Shown: positions 16,401 through 42,288, counted from the stretch's first letter. The stretch: 64,000 nucleotides of DNA from Glandiceps talaboti (GCF_964340395.1 NC_135550.1:9555908-9619907); one strand, 5' to 3'. Numbers and translations are program-made. The notes: a model not told the origin generated them from the sequence alone.

Positions 16401-18978
16401 TATTATCTGCCTTCTCCTGATGAAAATTTGACTCAATTTTTTCTTCTCTCGAGCATGCGTTATCCTTGCTGCCTGTCGCTTCCTGGACCACATTTAAAAA
16501 TGTATTTTGTAAGACCCAGGTAAAATCGCGAAATTCATAACCCCCTTTTTTAATCTCTGCCAACAGTGATTTTCTTCTTGTGTTTCTCCTGTCACTATCT
16601 TCATTTCCGTCGTCGTTTTCATTCGTTGAACCATCCTGACTGCAACAGCTGGTTTGCAAATTGGACGTGTCCTTGAAAGTTCCTATAAGGAAAAACAGAG
16701 AAAGAAAAAGATGCATTAATGGTTGATATTGGGGTGGGGGAGGGGGGTTCTAGTGTGTGATTTTGTCTCAAAATAGTAATACTATCATTTCTCAAAAATG
16801 GCTTGGTCATTTGAAAACGAGATTTGGCACATACATATTTTGGGTTATACCTAAAACTATTTTGATAAACACCCCATGAATATTTAAGAGTCACTTGCAT
16901 AAATAATGAGTTTTAAGTAATTATGCGAGAGAACAGATATTTCAAAATAAATGTGTCATATGAAATCAGACTTCTGTCGTATGATCATACTACAAGGAAT
17001 ACCAATGTGTTGTATGTACTGTGGAGACACACTGCGACAAATGAAAAATAAAGAAACTTTTGGTCTTGTCTTCAAAAAAAACATCATCATTACACTTTTG
17101 ATGCATTTTAGATTCTCAATACCGTCAAAAATGTAAAATAACGATCTCTTGTCAATTCTCTGCTGATGCAATGAAAAATAGTATCTTCACGGTGCTTCTT
17201 GGACAGTGCCGTAAAGAGGCTGTGATTTACGACGACGAAGACAACAACAACAACGACGACGACGACGACGACGACGAGTAGTTATTTATGGTGTTTTGCC
17301 AATTGGACTTCTGGTGTTCAGTTACAGTATTCAAAGTGTTAAATATATATGTAACCTTTTATTTTGAAATTAAAAATGACGATAAAATACCCGAAAGTTG
17401 CAGCCCATGTCATCATGATTTTGAGAACAGAAGAAAAAGAAAGACGCCGGGCTATTCATTCGCTATGCATAGCCCTCAAAAAATATAGCTGGTCCCTCCG
17501 GAAATGCTATTCTTTGGAAAACAGTGCGTAATTGAACTGCCTTTTACTAATGTTCTTTTTTTACCTAATCAAAAGGGTTTCTAAACAGTCCGTCCTATTC
17601 ATGTGTTAATCTTTACAAAACTTTTCTTCACAAAGTCTGAGACATAGTGACTTAGGCTTATTTCTTTGCCATTTACATTGTCTACCGGAACGTTACACAA
17701 CCCTTTTAGATATCAGTTTTATCATGGACCATGTGGACATTGTAAGTACGTTTCAGTCAATACTAAATACAGAACACTTTAATGTTAAACGATTGATTGA
17801 TAAGACGTGCATACTGTCATTACCCATTCCGTTTACCAGCTGAGATCGGTTTGAAGTTGAACTTCTGGTTACTGAAAACGACCCAATATTATTCCCCAGC
17901 CCACATCCCCCGATTCAATAGACAAAGCCAAAGTCAATCGGTAATACAGCTAAAATGGTCTTGGTTTGATGTTTAACTCATGTAATTATTAAACATGAAA
18001 TTTGTTACACACACACACTCAGGCGACCACAAAAGAAACAATTACATATGTGCCGTGCACAGTGGGGATGTACAAATAAGTCAAGTTGAAATGTTGATTA
18101 TCAGTTAAAAAATAAACAATTGAAAGGATGTGCGTGATGTTTTCATCAGAAGCCTATTTTGATTGTACTGTGAAAGAATAGCAATGCTTATCAGTGTTCA
18201 ATGTGATTGTATTGGGCCAAATGATCCTGCTGTGTTGTGCTGTATCTCTGTTATTGTTAGACTAGAGTTGAAATATGTCTATCTTTGTGTCAAGAGCGTA
18301 ATGTCCCGTGAGTGAAACACAAAAGCAATATCATTTTAGCTGTAAAGCCCACATACTCCATGATGATCCCCTTCTCCAGTTTAAGTATTTTGGCATAAGC
18401 TTATCATCACTCAATGTCTTACTGGGCTCACTAGGAAAATGATATACTTTTTAGTATTTCTAGATTCCATTTTCAAATGTAAATGACTGTTCTTCCATAT
18501 AACGTTTTGTTAAAATAAAATAAACACCTTTTTCCATTTTCATTTATACGAAATCTGAGAGATATGTGAGTAAAAGTATACGTCAATATATGAGTAAAAC
18601 CCATGATTAAAAATATGTCGCTAGCTGCTGCCTGGCGCGACTTATCTGTGTTCTCACCTACATATACACGTAGGTCATAACATATCACGTGACGTGTATG
18701 GTGTCACATCATTACTTGCTGTTCTGCTCTACAATAAAGAAATGTTTACCTTGATCAAAATCGTCACATTTGCATCGAATTGCTTCGGGTACGGGAATGC
18801 CAAGCTCGTCTGCAAGATGAAGAGCTTGCACAGCAGTGATAGAGCCCTGTGGAACTGCAATAACTGAAGCATCATTCTCCAGGAGAATGGTTCTCAGCTT
18901 AATGCGGCGGTTTCGGGCAGCACCAGCAAGAGTTAGACGACGACGAAGGTCCTTTCGCATCTTTCTACTACATGGCAT
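13408..18978 (-). CDS. Mutator-like (DDE) transposase-family protein, 1167 aa, two exons
   Basis: Exon 1 is 18978-18750 (229 nt, starts MPCSRKMRKDLRRRLTLAGA, phase-1 donor AAG|GTAAAC). Exon 2 is 16682-13408 (3275 nt, acceptor CTTATAG). The phases match and the spliced frame is open to TAA. The core is the Mutator-like transposase domain of animal genomes (PF20700 type): AVIVDGGWSKR, KCCGICVRAENKGKDAPQHK with CHKNW, FDMEGDIIAEGF, HGLRYINMIGDGDNKV and NLAESFMAIKAKFEGG. A likely DDE triad is Asp394, Asp488 or Asp490, and Glu695. CxxC pairs (CVGC) precede it. The C-terminal ~400 residues are acidic/Ser-rich, with a basic nuclear-targeting stretch (SSKRKQLKPRRRQPQ). No terminal inverted repeats were found, so either an autonomous transposon or a host-adopted gene is possible. 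Exon 1 is unlike anything I recognise. Confidence 0.85.
16683..18749 (-). other. Intron of the Mutator-like gene, with R4 repeat and trinucleotide tract
   Basis: This 2.07-kb intron has a GTAAAC donor and TTATAG acceptor. It holds an (AAC)n/(GAC)n tract at about 17236-17280 and R4 repeat copy 1 at about 18060-18370. No other coding signal was found. Confidence 0.65.
18060..18370 (+). repeat. Dispersed repeat family R4, copy 1
   Basis: Matches 24735-25050 in direct orientation through TGATTATCAGTTA, TAGCAATGCTTATCA, TCCTGCTGTGT, GTGAAACAC and AAAGCAA. No coding capacity; the class is unknown. Confidence 0.7.
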
Positions 18979-20732
18979 GATTGATAACTTTTAAAGCGTG
19001 AATTCGAGGGTACCAACACGTGAGCACAGACGAGGATTGTGACGTGGGTGAACAGTGCAGTGTGTCACCGTGCCGTTCTTCTTTTACAAAATGGCTGCGT
19101 ACAGTACTTGAATCCAGGGGGTTGAATAGCCTTGTATATCTAACCTCTGTCTAGGAATACGTCACAGAGTCTGGGATTTAAAAGGGACCTTTAACTCAGT
19201 ATTTTCTAGACTATTTGCATAATGTTTTAGTTGGCGAACATAGTACAAGGTTGTGGCACAGACTGCCTTGTCTGTGGTTGTGGTAGGGTCATAGCGCATG
19301 TAAACAAAGTATTCTGTCTCCTCCATCGTTGTCTTTGTCAGTGGCAACCAACTAAACAAAGCACTTTTTGTTCATAGTGCATTCCTATTTGCACAAAATT
19401 CAATACAAATAATACGTTCCCTTTTCTGTACATACAGCACTCCTTCTGAAGTAATGAGATACATATGAGTGAATATGAAATGGCCGAGTAAAGTTTTGAA
19501 GTATTAGTTACCATGGCAATATGACATCGGTTAGATGAGGAAAGACTAAACACACGATTCATGGGAATAGCTACTCTAACATACCCAGTATTAAATGTAT
19601 GTCAGGTTGTTTCTGATGACATTTCGTCACGTGAAGGTCATCAAAACTGTAAATGGCACGTTTCGATTTTTTGAAAACGCTTGTTAGATACAATAACCTA
19701 TCGTACATCGTAAATAATATTGCATCACCTATGGGTAAACGTATCTGTTGCAGCTGTAAACATGATAAATCAAATTGATTTTTGGATCCGCACCCAAAAA
19801 TCAGCGCCCTCAACGGCGATCACTATTTCGACTTATTTCTCTATGGATAATATCGACCACTGATTAACACGCACAATGTCTAATTGTTGGTATTTTACAA
19901 ATATTCAGTGCCACTGAACATATTGTGGTTGTCTCATCGAAAAATAATACTCCAGTTCCAACTAGTACAGTTCTATCATGGTGAAAGCTAGTTTTCGCGC
20001 TAAAGATTTAAACTTGCCACTACACTACCGGATAATATTGACCTCTAATTAACAGCAATGTCTTTTTATAAGTAATTTACCACTTTTAGTTTTTGTTTAT
20101 CTGATGAACAAATATCCAAGCTGCAGCTAGTGCAGGTGTGAGAGGTTATTGGAATTTGATTAGGGATTCCGCTGTTGGTCAAACGCGGGCAAATACATTG
20201 GCACGTGTTACTCTCTTTGTAAATATATGCCGCTCCGAACTCAGAGACGTGAATTCTGATGGTGACGTGTCAGAGTTGTCGGAGAGTATATATTTCCAGA
20301 GCTAGTAATGTAGTCACGTATTATATGTGTGTGTGAATGTGACTTTATGTCACGAGATTGTCATACTCAATAATCAACGTCTTATTCTTTATTGATACAC
20401 GTATAATTTAAGTTTTTAGATAATTACAGTCTCAAGTGTGGGTTGACGATTTCATCATTGAGGTAAGAAGTAGATTTTGGATGCAGTAGTCTATTCAAAA
20501 AGTAACAGCTAGCGAATGCCATAACAAGTTGCTCTGTATTTAAATTTATCACGTGACACATATTTGCACATATATTTACACTTGTGTGGCATTGTAAAAT
20601 AATTCAAAACTATAATATTCACAAATTTATATCATAACTATTAAAATCACACTACACATAACGTTCTTGAACTCATGTTATTTATGTCTGTAAATCATCA
20701 TGCTATGGACGCTAGCTTTGCCCGTCTTTTTT
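18979..20732. other. Intergenic; no gene seen
   Basis: This is the spacer between the Mutator-like start codon and the stop of the DUF6973-like gene. Short open frames here have no recognisable content and no supporting splice or motif evidence. Confidence 0.55.
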
Positions 20733-21380
20733 TCACAAAAATCCATGATAATGTCGTGGACCCACTTTTGTATTGTCTATTGGTATCGGAGAGTAAGAAG
20801 AATCCGGCCAAGTCTGCAGGACGCCATCTTGGAGAACATGCATTATTACATCGATATCACTCTTATCAGCGTTTGTGACGTCACAGGCTAAGGTTCTGCC
20901 GACCCAGTTATTGTAGAGGTTCATTAACCTTTCACCAAGTGACCCTGTCGGTGTTAATTCGTAGGCATCACCAAATACCTTGGCCATGTCTGGTCCCAGC
21001 TCACGAGTCACACGATACATCCATAATGCACTGCAAAAAGCTGCCCGCTGACCGTTGTATGCACCTATTGTTGACAAAGAGAGGAAACAAAAACAGTAGA
21101 TATCGCGTAATATACGGGGAGGGGTGGAATGGGGTGGTAAGGGGGGGGGGGGTAGACAGTCTGATAAATATGGCGTATTTACAGTAAAATCAAATCAAGA
21201 CAGGCTAACTTCCATTCTTTACTGTTACACTTAAAGACTTAATGACCATTACAACTGGTATTGTCGTGTGGAGAGATCCGAATGTGTTTTCACAACAGAA
21301 CAGCGAGTCGAACAAATAAGAATGACTGTAAGACAATTGTTCGTTTAATTCATGAATTATCTTAAAAACAACAACTTTTA

Positions 21381-21419
<39 letters not shown>

Positions 21420-22175
21420 CCACAATCACAATCACAACCACAACAACCACAACAACAACCAACAGCTGGGAAGCAGACAGGTAGTTTCATCTACTTTAAC
21501 TTAAATGTTCAAGTTGTCTTCTTACCCGGAAGTTATTTCAGGGTTGTTTTTATATACGACAGCCCTTGTGATATGTTTAACTGTTTTCGGGTTTTGAATT
21601 CTATTCGGGAGCGTGCTATTGAAAATCTCCTTACCGTATCGGATAAGTCTCTCCGCCTCCTGTTGTGTTTCCTTCACGATATCGCCGACCCGCTCGGCTT
21701 GATTCGGATATTTCCGAACTAATTCGTCAACTTTGATTCCAGCAAAATTAAAATCAAACCTCCCATAGGCAACAGTGACGGGTAGATTTGGTGTGGGTCT
21801 TCGTGCATCTGTTAAAAGAGCAAAATATTGTGATTACGAGTGCACATTTTGACGAAAGTCGTAAGTTGTCCCAAATCGTTGTGAATGTGGGCATCATATT
21901 ACCCTAGCTATACCTCACAGCGCAACAGTGCAGCTCCTTACTTTACAGTAGGCCTTTACACCGTGACTATTAACACAATACACCCGTTACACATTCTCAC
22001 CATTAAGTTACGATATTTGTATTGTGGTTCAAACTGTCCCAACGTTTACATTCCAAAGATCCACAAACCTACAAATCGTGTCAAAATACCTTCGAATATT
22101 ACTCTGTATTCGAAGACAGTTGCAACATATAATATGATATATAAAATTTTAGTTACCTTTTGCATTTAACGCCAT
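20733..22175 (-). CDS. DUF6973-like protein, 174 aa, three exons
   Basis: Minus-strand exons 22175-22157 (19 nt, MALNAK), 21808-21635 (174 nt) and 21064-20733 (332 nt) join in phase with consensus GT-AG sites, 525 nt with stop. The last exon carries GAYNGQRAAFCSALWMYRVT, then RELGPDMAKVFGDAYE, and then LMNLYNNWVGR followed by a helical tail. This pattern (AF--A-W---L----G---AK---DA-E, then M-LYNN--GR) is what I know as DUF6973, mainly described from bacteria. The usual DAFRH motif is altered to AAFCS, so any catalytic or metal-binding role may be changed. No signal peptide or membrane segment is evident. Transfer from bacteria followed by intron gain is possible but not shown. Confidence 0.65.
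21380..21470. repeat. (CAA)n microsatellite
   Basis: ACA/CAA trinucleotide tract in intron 2 of the DUF6973-like gene. Confidence 0.9.
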
Positions 22176-22363
22176 TTTTTTTTCGCTGACGAGGCTACAT
22201 GTAAATGTATATCATAACAACACACACTACTTGTCCAAAGGTCTTAATGTTGTGAAGCGAAACGTTTACGATGAATAGTAAGGCAACATTTAAAAAAGTA
22301 TTTGATTCCTATAACTTGACTTCAGAAATTAGGGTAGGGAGGATTTTTATTGTAAAAATCATT

Positions 22364-22690
22364 TCGACCCCAAGATAAGATACTCGTCTGTCACAATACT
22401 TTCGAGCGAGTTTGACGAGGTGTAACAGAAGTAAATGAAGACATTTATAAGTTAAGTGGACTAACTCGTTATGCAGACTGTACTGTTATAGTCTAAAAAG
22501 ACCTGGTTTCTCTCTGGAATGTGATTCTGAAAGGTGACCAGAGATGACGCAAAGACATGAAGGTGTACACGGAATAGAAGTAAATTGTTACCATTTTACC
22601 TTTTCGCATTCAAAAAATGTTAAAGGTCGGGGGCTTAAACTAGGGTCGGTCCGCGGAAACACACAATTTTTTTTTTATTTGGCCTAACCA
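22364..22690 (+). repeat. Dispersed repeat family R1, copy 2
   Basis: Second copy of the family at 9382-9690, same orientation. It shares CGACCCCAAGATAAGATACT, CGTTATGCAGACTGTACTGT, AGTCTAAAAAGACCT and GGGGCTTAAACTAG, with indels between blocks. Confidence 0.75.
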
Positions 22691-24342
22691 CGGTGCTGAA
22701 TGAACCAAAGTTGTAAATCAGCCCATGACGTATACGTCGTGGGGATACATGGTACGCGAACAGAACAATTCTTGTCATGAAAACAAATTATGTAAATAAG
22801 TAATGGTATTTCAATAACCTCTGAAGTACATGTGTTTACATGTGGTAGTTGTCAAGTAAGTCCGGCGTTGTCAAGCTAGCTGTCTCGCTTGGGTGCTTGG
22901 AACCGTGACTGTCGATAGACTAGCAAAATATTTCTGTCAGTTAATTGTAGCTAAAAATGCGGCTGCACATTCCATACTTGCAGCACCGTTTAGCTATTCA
23001 CTGATATGAACACGGGCATGGAGGGGAAAACCGATTCGGTCTATATAGCGCACCTTGCTTCGTGAGCTAATCAGCCCCAACCTAACACATTGCGACTGTT
23101 ATACCTTTAATAGTCACCGAAGTCTTCATAGAAACAGTTTTTCAATACTAGGTCATATTTTGGAAAGGCTCGGACAATGATTGTTACAATTCTGTATGTT
23201 GATTTTCAAATTAAACCAAATTAAACTTCAGGAGAAGTCATTTACCAAGTGCGCATCTGCAAAATACCTTTCAGCTTTGCCACAACAAAATACACTTCCA
23301 GATAATATGTAATGCATAGCATAATTGTTTCAATTCTGGTATTTTATTACATTGTAAGACTTTAAATTATATCTATGGTTTGATATTTTATGCCTCTACT
23401 ATCCATTTTAGCATACGCAATTAAATATCCAATGTAAGGCATGCATTAAATAATAGTGATAGCCAACTACAATAATACTCCGAACGAGATTACTTTACAC
23501 ACGATGTGGATTCAATTAGCTCTAACCTATACAGCTACAGGGAGGTACTAGCCAGCCACCTTCCATCTTGTTTTGGGAGAAAGACAATTATCACCTGAAT
23601 TGATTGCTACTGATTGGGAGGAGACAACTCCAAAGGTGAAAAAAATTGAAGATAAGACAATGTAGGAGGCCATTTAGAGGCTATGTTTCATCTACGTTTT
23701 CGATCCTAAAACATTGTTGCAAATTTTATGATTTTAAATTTGTATTTGATGTCGAACCATTTTCACATGTTAGAACCACCATATACCATTCAAATATTAG
23801 AAAGTATGTTGTTTTTGATCAACAAATGACGGTCGAACAGTTCATCAAAGAGAATTGTTGTAAAGGCGAACAAAATACTAAACCATTGTTATATTGCCAC
23901 AATACTGTCTCAACCAGCGTTGGCAAAACCCCCGCCAGCGAGTGTAACTGTTGTATGATACACGACATGGTTAGAATTAAGTAATAAACCACTCCCTGGG
24001 GATGGTATACCAGGTGGTTTTGATTAGTGAACGAAATATATGCACGAGCGATAGCAGTGAACATCAAAATTTGGACGCGTGCCAACTGTGCATTATTGCT
24101 CATTTAAAATTTTTAGACGTGCTAGTTCGATGACTAGACCAATCATATCTCTCGATTTGCGCCATCAATATACTGTTATAATATAATATGTGTTTTAGCA
24201 TATAGAATTATTCATGACAATTACTGGTTTGATCACCATTATCGGAGAGGTAGGTGTGTATATCACAGGGACCGGTGGGAGGTTGTTGTATATATCACAG
24301 AGAGCAGTGAGTATGTTATAGTGAGCTAGCATTGACTTGATT

Positions 24343-24368
24343 TGCTGGTGGTGGTGATGGCGGTGGTG

Positions 24369-24425
<57 letters not shown>
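24343..24425. repeat. (GGT)n/(AGT)n trinucleotide repeat
   Basis: GGTGGT grading into TAGTAGTAG, about 80 bp. Confidence 0.9.
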
Positions 24426-24734
24426 AAGCTGTATTTTTGACGTTTTCTTTCTTTCCCCGGGCTTGTTCATTTCTAAATAACGAATAATTTCGAGTGTTCT
24501 TCTTTTCCAACTATTTATATACATGTATCACCACTTCTACTACTACAGTCAATCGTAACTCGGACACCAGCACTCAAGTCTTCGGGATTCTTTGGCTTTG
24601 ATCAACGACTGACTTCTCAGTTTTCCTGCTTCTCGGCGATTACGAAATTACAGGAGAAATGAAGATGTCTGGATGTTTCACTGATGAGAAGCTATGTGCA
24701 GAGAGACAACTTCGAATGCAAAAGAAACAATGAT

Positions 24735-25050
24735 AGAGATGATGGGGTGTAGAAGTAAAAGTTAACATGCTGATTATCAGTTAGAAAGTAAACAACTGAA
24801 GCCATTAAAATCATCAAAGCCATGCGTATTTCTAAGGAGAAGACTGTTTCTACTTAACTTTTTAAACAATAGCATTGCTTATCACTTTTCAGTGTGATTG
24901 GGTACAGGGGTCCTGCTGTGTGTGTGCTCTGTCTATGTTATTGTTACGGTCTCGGGTTGAATTGTTGTGTTAAAAACACCATGTCCCATGGGTGAAACAC
25001 CAAAGCAACTTCATTTCTGCTGTAAGCTAGATTTTCTCAATGTATTTTAT
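24735..25050 (+). repeat. Dispersed repeat family R4, copy 2
   Basis: Direct-orientation relative of 18060-18370, aligned through TGATTATCAGTTAGAAAGTA, AGCATTGCTTATCAC and GGGTGAAACACCAAAGCAA. Confidence 0.7.
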
Positions 25051-25464
25051 CAGAACGTTCTTAGGTCATGCCATCTCAGGTCACAAGTGTTTTTTCTCTT
25101 TTCTTTCTTTTGTGTGTGTTACTTTCCCATAAAATTAGTATCAACGTCGTATGCTGTCGTTGAGGGCAGCTGTTGCAAACTCAGTTTCAAGTTCGAAATG
25201 TGCCAAATTTATGATGCATAGGGAGGTGCAAACACACGGGTGCTAGCCATATAAATTACAAAGTGTAAGTGAGTCTGTTGATATTGTTATCGATACAAAT
25301 TTAAGTTCATTTGACTGAAACGTATACTTTCCTTTGTAACAATCGATGAAAATGTGTGACAGAAAAAAAAGATGTCATTTATACATCATCATAAATTACA
25401 TGCAAGGACAAATTTCCGCTATAAGAGTTTTATTAAACATGCGTGAATCGTATTGTACTATGCA

Positions 25465-25472
25465 TCACGTGA
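25465..25472. promoter_or_regulatory. TCACGTGA palindromic E-box upstream of TRIM-C
   Basis: An 8-bp perfect palindrome of the bHLH-zip (USF/TFE-like) CACGTG class ends 118 bp before the TRIM-C start codon. The same 8-mer is 117 bp before the TRIM-A start codon, which is the main reason to list it. Function is inferred. Confidence 0.5.
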
Positions 25473-25589
25473 TTGACTTGTGACCCAGACCTGTATTTGT
25501 ACGTGCATAGACATCATACCAGGGCATAGGTGAAAACGTCACGGTGCATAATGCATGTAATGTAGAAGGCGTGCACCTTCACACAAAAG

Positions 25590-38457
<12,868 letters not shown>

Positions 38458-40061
38458 ACGATTATATGATGTACCGGAAAAAATGACTCGGTAACATTTA
38501 TCCTCTGAGTAGTTGATGAGAATGTTTTTTCTCTATTTTGATTATGAAATTTAATGTTCATATTTTTTGATATGTTATGTTAGGTGCCATCAAGTACATT
38601 CTTTGTTGTTTGGCGTCCGCATGCGGGTAGGTTTTTCGGTAGATTTAGAGAAAACAAACACATTTCTTGTCTCTCAAAATTTCCACGGAAGGCCATATTT
38701 TATGTATTGAATTTAATTCCACCAGAAACATAAGGTAATAACAATACAAACAATATTAATAAGAAAATGTTCTGGTCAATATGTTATTGTAAATGAAAAG
38801 AACACACAGACTTCTTTAAAATACCTGTTTTAGACTATCAAATTTTGGATTTTGACATTAATATTAGGATTTATCGAGCCATCAATTATAACGAATTTCA
38901 CTCGGCGAAATTAAAAGTACTCAATAAGCCACACTATCCACAAGACTTGGTATCAAATGCAAGACTGTAACATTGGATCGGTACGGTCATGCTGCAACTT
39001 GCAAGTACGGACATTTCAAATACCTATGTATACCCATGTAAACATTTTTTCCTAAGAACTTTCTTTTCCTATGACTGACATGATTGCACTGTAACAGTTA
39101 CTATTGAAACACTTCTGTAGACTGTTATGATGCTGTCAAAACAATTAAACCTTCTTGGATTTGACACTAAGTGTCAAATTGTCCCGAAAAAGCAGGCAGG
39201 CTACAAGTAATATAAAGTGGCGTAATTTCTACAAAGTGTTGACAAGTAAAAACTATTTGAACATGTTGATGATTGTACTATAATTATCTATTATGATGGT
39301 ATTGAACAACTTCAGTATTAAAGGAAGAAAAAGATTTTATCAACATTTTGCGAAAAGATGAACTATTGGGGGTTTCGATGGAGAATAACACTCTGTGTTG
39401 CTTTTGTCAGAAATTTGATAAGCGTGCGAAGCCAAACAAGTTCCATGGTCTTTGTTATACAGATCGTTCTGAGGTGTGATATTATTTCCTTTGCGACAAA
39501 CATTTTGGCCTCCATGTTGTTTTGAGCTTTTGATATCACTTCATAATAGTATATAGGAAACCTTGTACATCCTAGCACAAGGATGTGGAGATCCGGGAGC
39601 ACCGCTATGTACCAGCTGTGTACCTCACAGCCCCATTACATGATATATTTTCCACAGCCCTAGTGCATGACTGTGAAAAATATGCATGTTGCATGGATAT
39701 GGAATACCGCCACTAGCACTGTGCCACGACTGTTTTGCACATCCCAGTACCACAGTTGTGTACTGCACACTTAGTACACAGTTGTGCACATACATGTAAC
39801 ACCTATGGTGGAATGATGCCCTGTAGCAACCCTTTTGTTCATATCCGACTAGCATTGCTCACACAGCTGGTACAGTAATGTTGACACAGCTAGTGCATGG
39901 CTATGGGAAATACCTATACGTTAGAGCTATGCTCACACAGCTGGTACATGGCTTTGTGAAAAAGCTTGTGTACACGGATGTTATAAAAACCTATGCGGCA
40001 TTGCTATTTTATTTTTAACACCCATGTTACATTGATGTCGGCAGTTACACATCTGTCAAAT
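38458..40061. other. Intergenic between TRIM-C and TRIM-B (convergent); degenerate tandem repeat
   Basis: 3' flank of TRIM-C. From about 39600 to 40020 there is a degenerate tandem array of CACAGCTGGTACATGGCT-type motifs (variants near 39607, 39866, 39891 and 39938). No gene was found. Confidence 0.5.
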
Positions 40062-40254
40062 CTCAGACCACTAAAAAGACAGACGAATACTCCTGGCCCA
40101 AATATCGCGTTACTTTACGTGATCAGACGTAACAACGCAACTTCATACATAAACAATGATTACCCCTAAGTAGGATTAAAAGATTATCGCTGTAGCAAAT
40201 AAGTGACATCAAGAGAAAAGCCGCGTTTCTAGTCTGTCTTTTTAGTGGTCTGAG
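40062..40254. mobile_element. 193-bp MITE with 7-bp target duplication
   Basis: Termini CTCAGACCACTAAAAAGACA and, inverted, TGTCTTTTTAGTGGTCTGAG are near-perfect 23-bp inverted repeats. Flanks GTCAAAT occur at 40055-40061 and 40255-40261. No coding content. Confidence 0.85.
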
Positions 40255-40828
40255 GTCAAATTTAGGTGGATGAAATGATCTGGTCACATAATACACAAAC
40301 AATATACTTGGCATTACATTCATTGTTTGATACTTCCGTCCCCGGGTATCCCGCTGACTGAAGAAGGGAATCGTTGAGTTTGTTTCGTTTCTTTCTTGAT
40401 CCTGTTGAATTTGTAGACTAATATTTGACATTATCATATATTGTTGTGCGTTGTTTTGGGTGGTGTTGAAATTATGGGGCTAGGGATTCAGTTATAAACC
40501 ATGATTTGACAGTAGATAACTTTTATAATTCTAAATAGTTCTTCGCGTACTGTCTTAAGTTGATGTACATTTTGTAGATAAAAGATTCTTCCTCTATTCT
40601 CTAACTTCAGTTTCCATGTTAGCTTAAATGGTATGTTGATTCTGTTTCTGTTTACAGGAGTCTCAGAACTGTAAACATCTCGATCGTACAAAGCTGTAGA
40701 CACTAGAGATGGCATGTTTTCACTTTTTCTAGTATATTTTCTCTTGAATGTAATAAATCGACTATCTAAATATTATGGGTCGTTGGGAATTTCCATTAAA
40801 ACTCGTCTAAAAAATCGTAAGGTTTTTG

Positions 40829-40870
<42 letters not shown>

Positions 40871-40904
40871 CGCGCAAGTGCGGTGATAGGACACAGCAAA
40901 CGGC

Positions 40905-41210
40905 TTGAACGTATTGGATTTCTGACGAGTTGAATAAAAGAAATATGGAATTTATACCCTGGACCTTCTACGTCACGACAACGCGTGTCTACGTCATTGG
41001 TTCTGCTGTGTCCGAAATATGAGTCAAAACATCCAAAATTGCCATTACTTTCCCCCACTTTTTCTTTGATATGCGCTGCTATATTATATCATTTCCAAGT
41101 ATTTATTTTGATTCATCCAGAAAATTCTCGTGACCTTAGGGTTTGTCACTTCTCGTCTAGCGACTCGTAGTGACAAGGCCCCCTTAGGTCACTTGCATTT
41201 TCCTTGGCCA
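40905..41210 (+). repeat. Dispersed repeat family R2, copy 3
   Basis: Homologous to 5762-6056 (TTCTGCTGTGTCCGAAATAT, CAAAATTGCCATTACTTTCC, CCCCTTAGGTCACTTG), including a decayed version of the terminal hairpin. Confidence 0.7.
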
Positions 41211-41656
41211 TGGGTAAATGAAGAAAAATATTGGGGGAATATTATCTAAGTAAACAATCCCTTGACGCAGTGATGCTAAAATAAGTTCATTCCCAACACG
41301 ATCCCTACCCCAGGAAAGAACTATTAAGAAATCATGGTTGTTACTACATGATCAAAAACAAGGCAGAAATACCGATGCACATCACATACATAGGAAGTAG
41401 AACACACAGAAACACACACACACACACACACACACACACGAATGATTTTATACCAGTGTAGATGGGAGGCATTTAATTACACATAATACCTCTACACAGA
41501 ACGACGCCCTCGTGCGATGAAAATGGTTATCTTTTGAGTTCAACCAAGTACCCATGTTCTGACACCATTAGTGGGGACAGTTCTCTCCGTCGATGTCTAT
41601 GCTGACACTGATGACAAGGTTATAGCATTGGGAAAAGAATTAACAAACAGACGTAT

Positions 41657-41994
41657 AAAGTGGCCATGTGGACGATGACTTAGGTATTTATTTTGGATTT
41701 AATTTACAAAATAATTTTATTATGGCTTCCTGTTTGAAAAATGAATGTGGGGCGGAGTCTGTGTTTGTAACTCAATACAATGCAAAAAGCTAAAAAAAAT
41801 GTGAAAAGTTTATTATACGTACAATAACAAATTAAAGATTTTACATTTATTAATCTTTTGCCATTTATTGAGTTACAAACAAGGACTTGGCATGTGTTGT
41901 TTCACATTGATTTTTCAAGTAGGAAGCTATGATAAAATTGTTATGTAAATTAAACCCAAAATAAATACCTAATCCTTATCCATATGGCCACTTT
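41657..41994. mobile_element. 338-bp MITE with ~95-bp inverted repeats
   Basis: The left arm (AAAGTGGCCATGTGGA, then TAGGTATTTATTTTGG) is matched inverted by the right arm (CCAAAATAAATACCTA, then TCCATATGGCCACTTT). No clear target duplication and no coding content. Confidence 0.75.
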
Positions 41995-42288
41995 CATTTC
42001 GACATAGAAAGTCATACAGTGACCGTCACATTGTTTCCTTTCATTCAGACATACACTATGGGACGTTTTCAAGTGATGGATAGTTTATTTCTTTATTGAC
42101 TTGTTTCTGATAAAAGTTTACAACAATATAGTTAAAACTTGTAAATAACAAAGCAGACAAGACTAGTATCTTGTATTTGCCGATATAATCTACATCACCA
42201 CTAAATGAATACTGTAACGAATCATCTTACATTTTTACCAAAAGTTGCTACTTTATTTTCCCACTGGAAACATTTTTATACACACCTA

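Larger units (their letters stand above)
22691..25464. other. Intergenic; R4 copy 2 and trinucleotide tract, no gene supported
   Basis: Contains a (GGT)n/(GTA)n tract at about 24343-24425 and R4 copy 2 at 24735-25050. A 112-codon open frame at 23646-23984 has no recognisable domain, splice context or repeat relation, and is not called. Confidence 0.5.
40262..42288. other. Intergenic; repeats only
   Basis: Holds a (TG)n tract at 40834-40870, R2 copy at 40905-41210, an (AC)n tract at about 41409-41440 and the MITE at 41657-41994. No gene was found. Confidence 0.5.

Noticed and set aside
23646-23984. 112-codon open frame with several Cys
   Set aside because: No recognisable domain, splice signals or codon pattern; it could be chance or an exon of an unknown gene, so it was not called.
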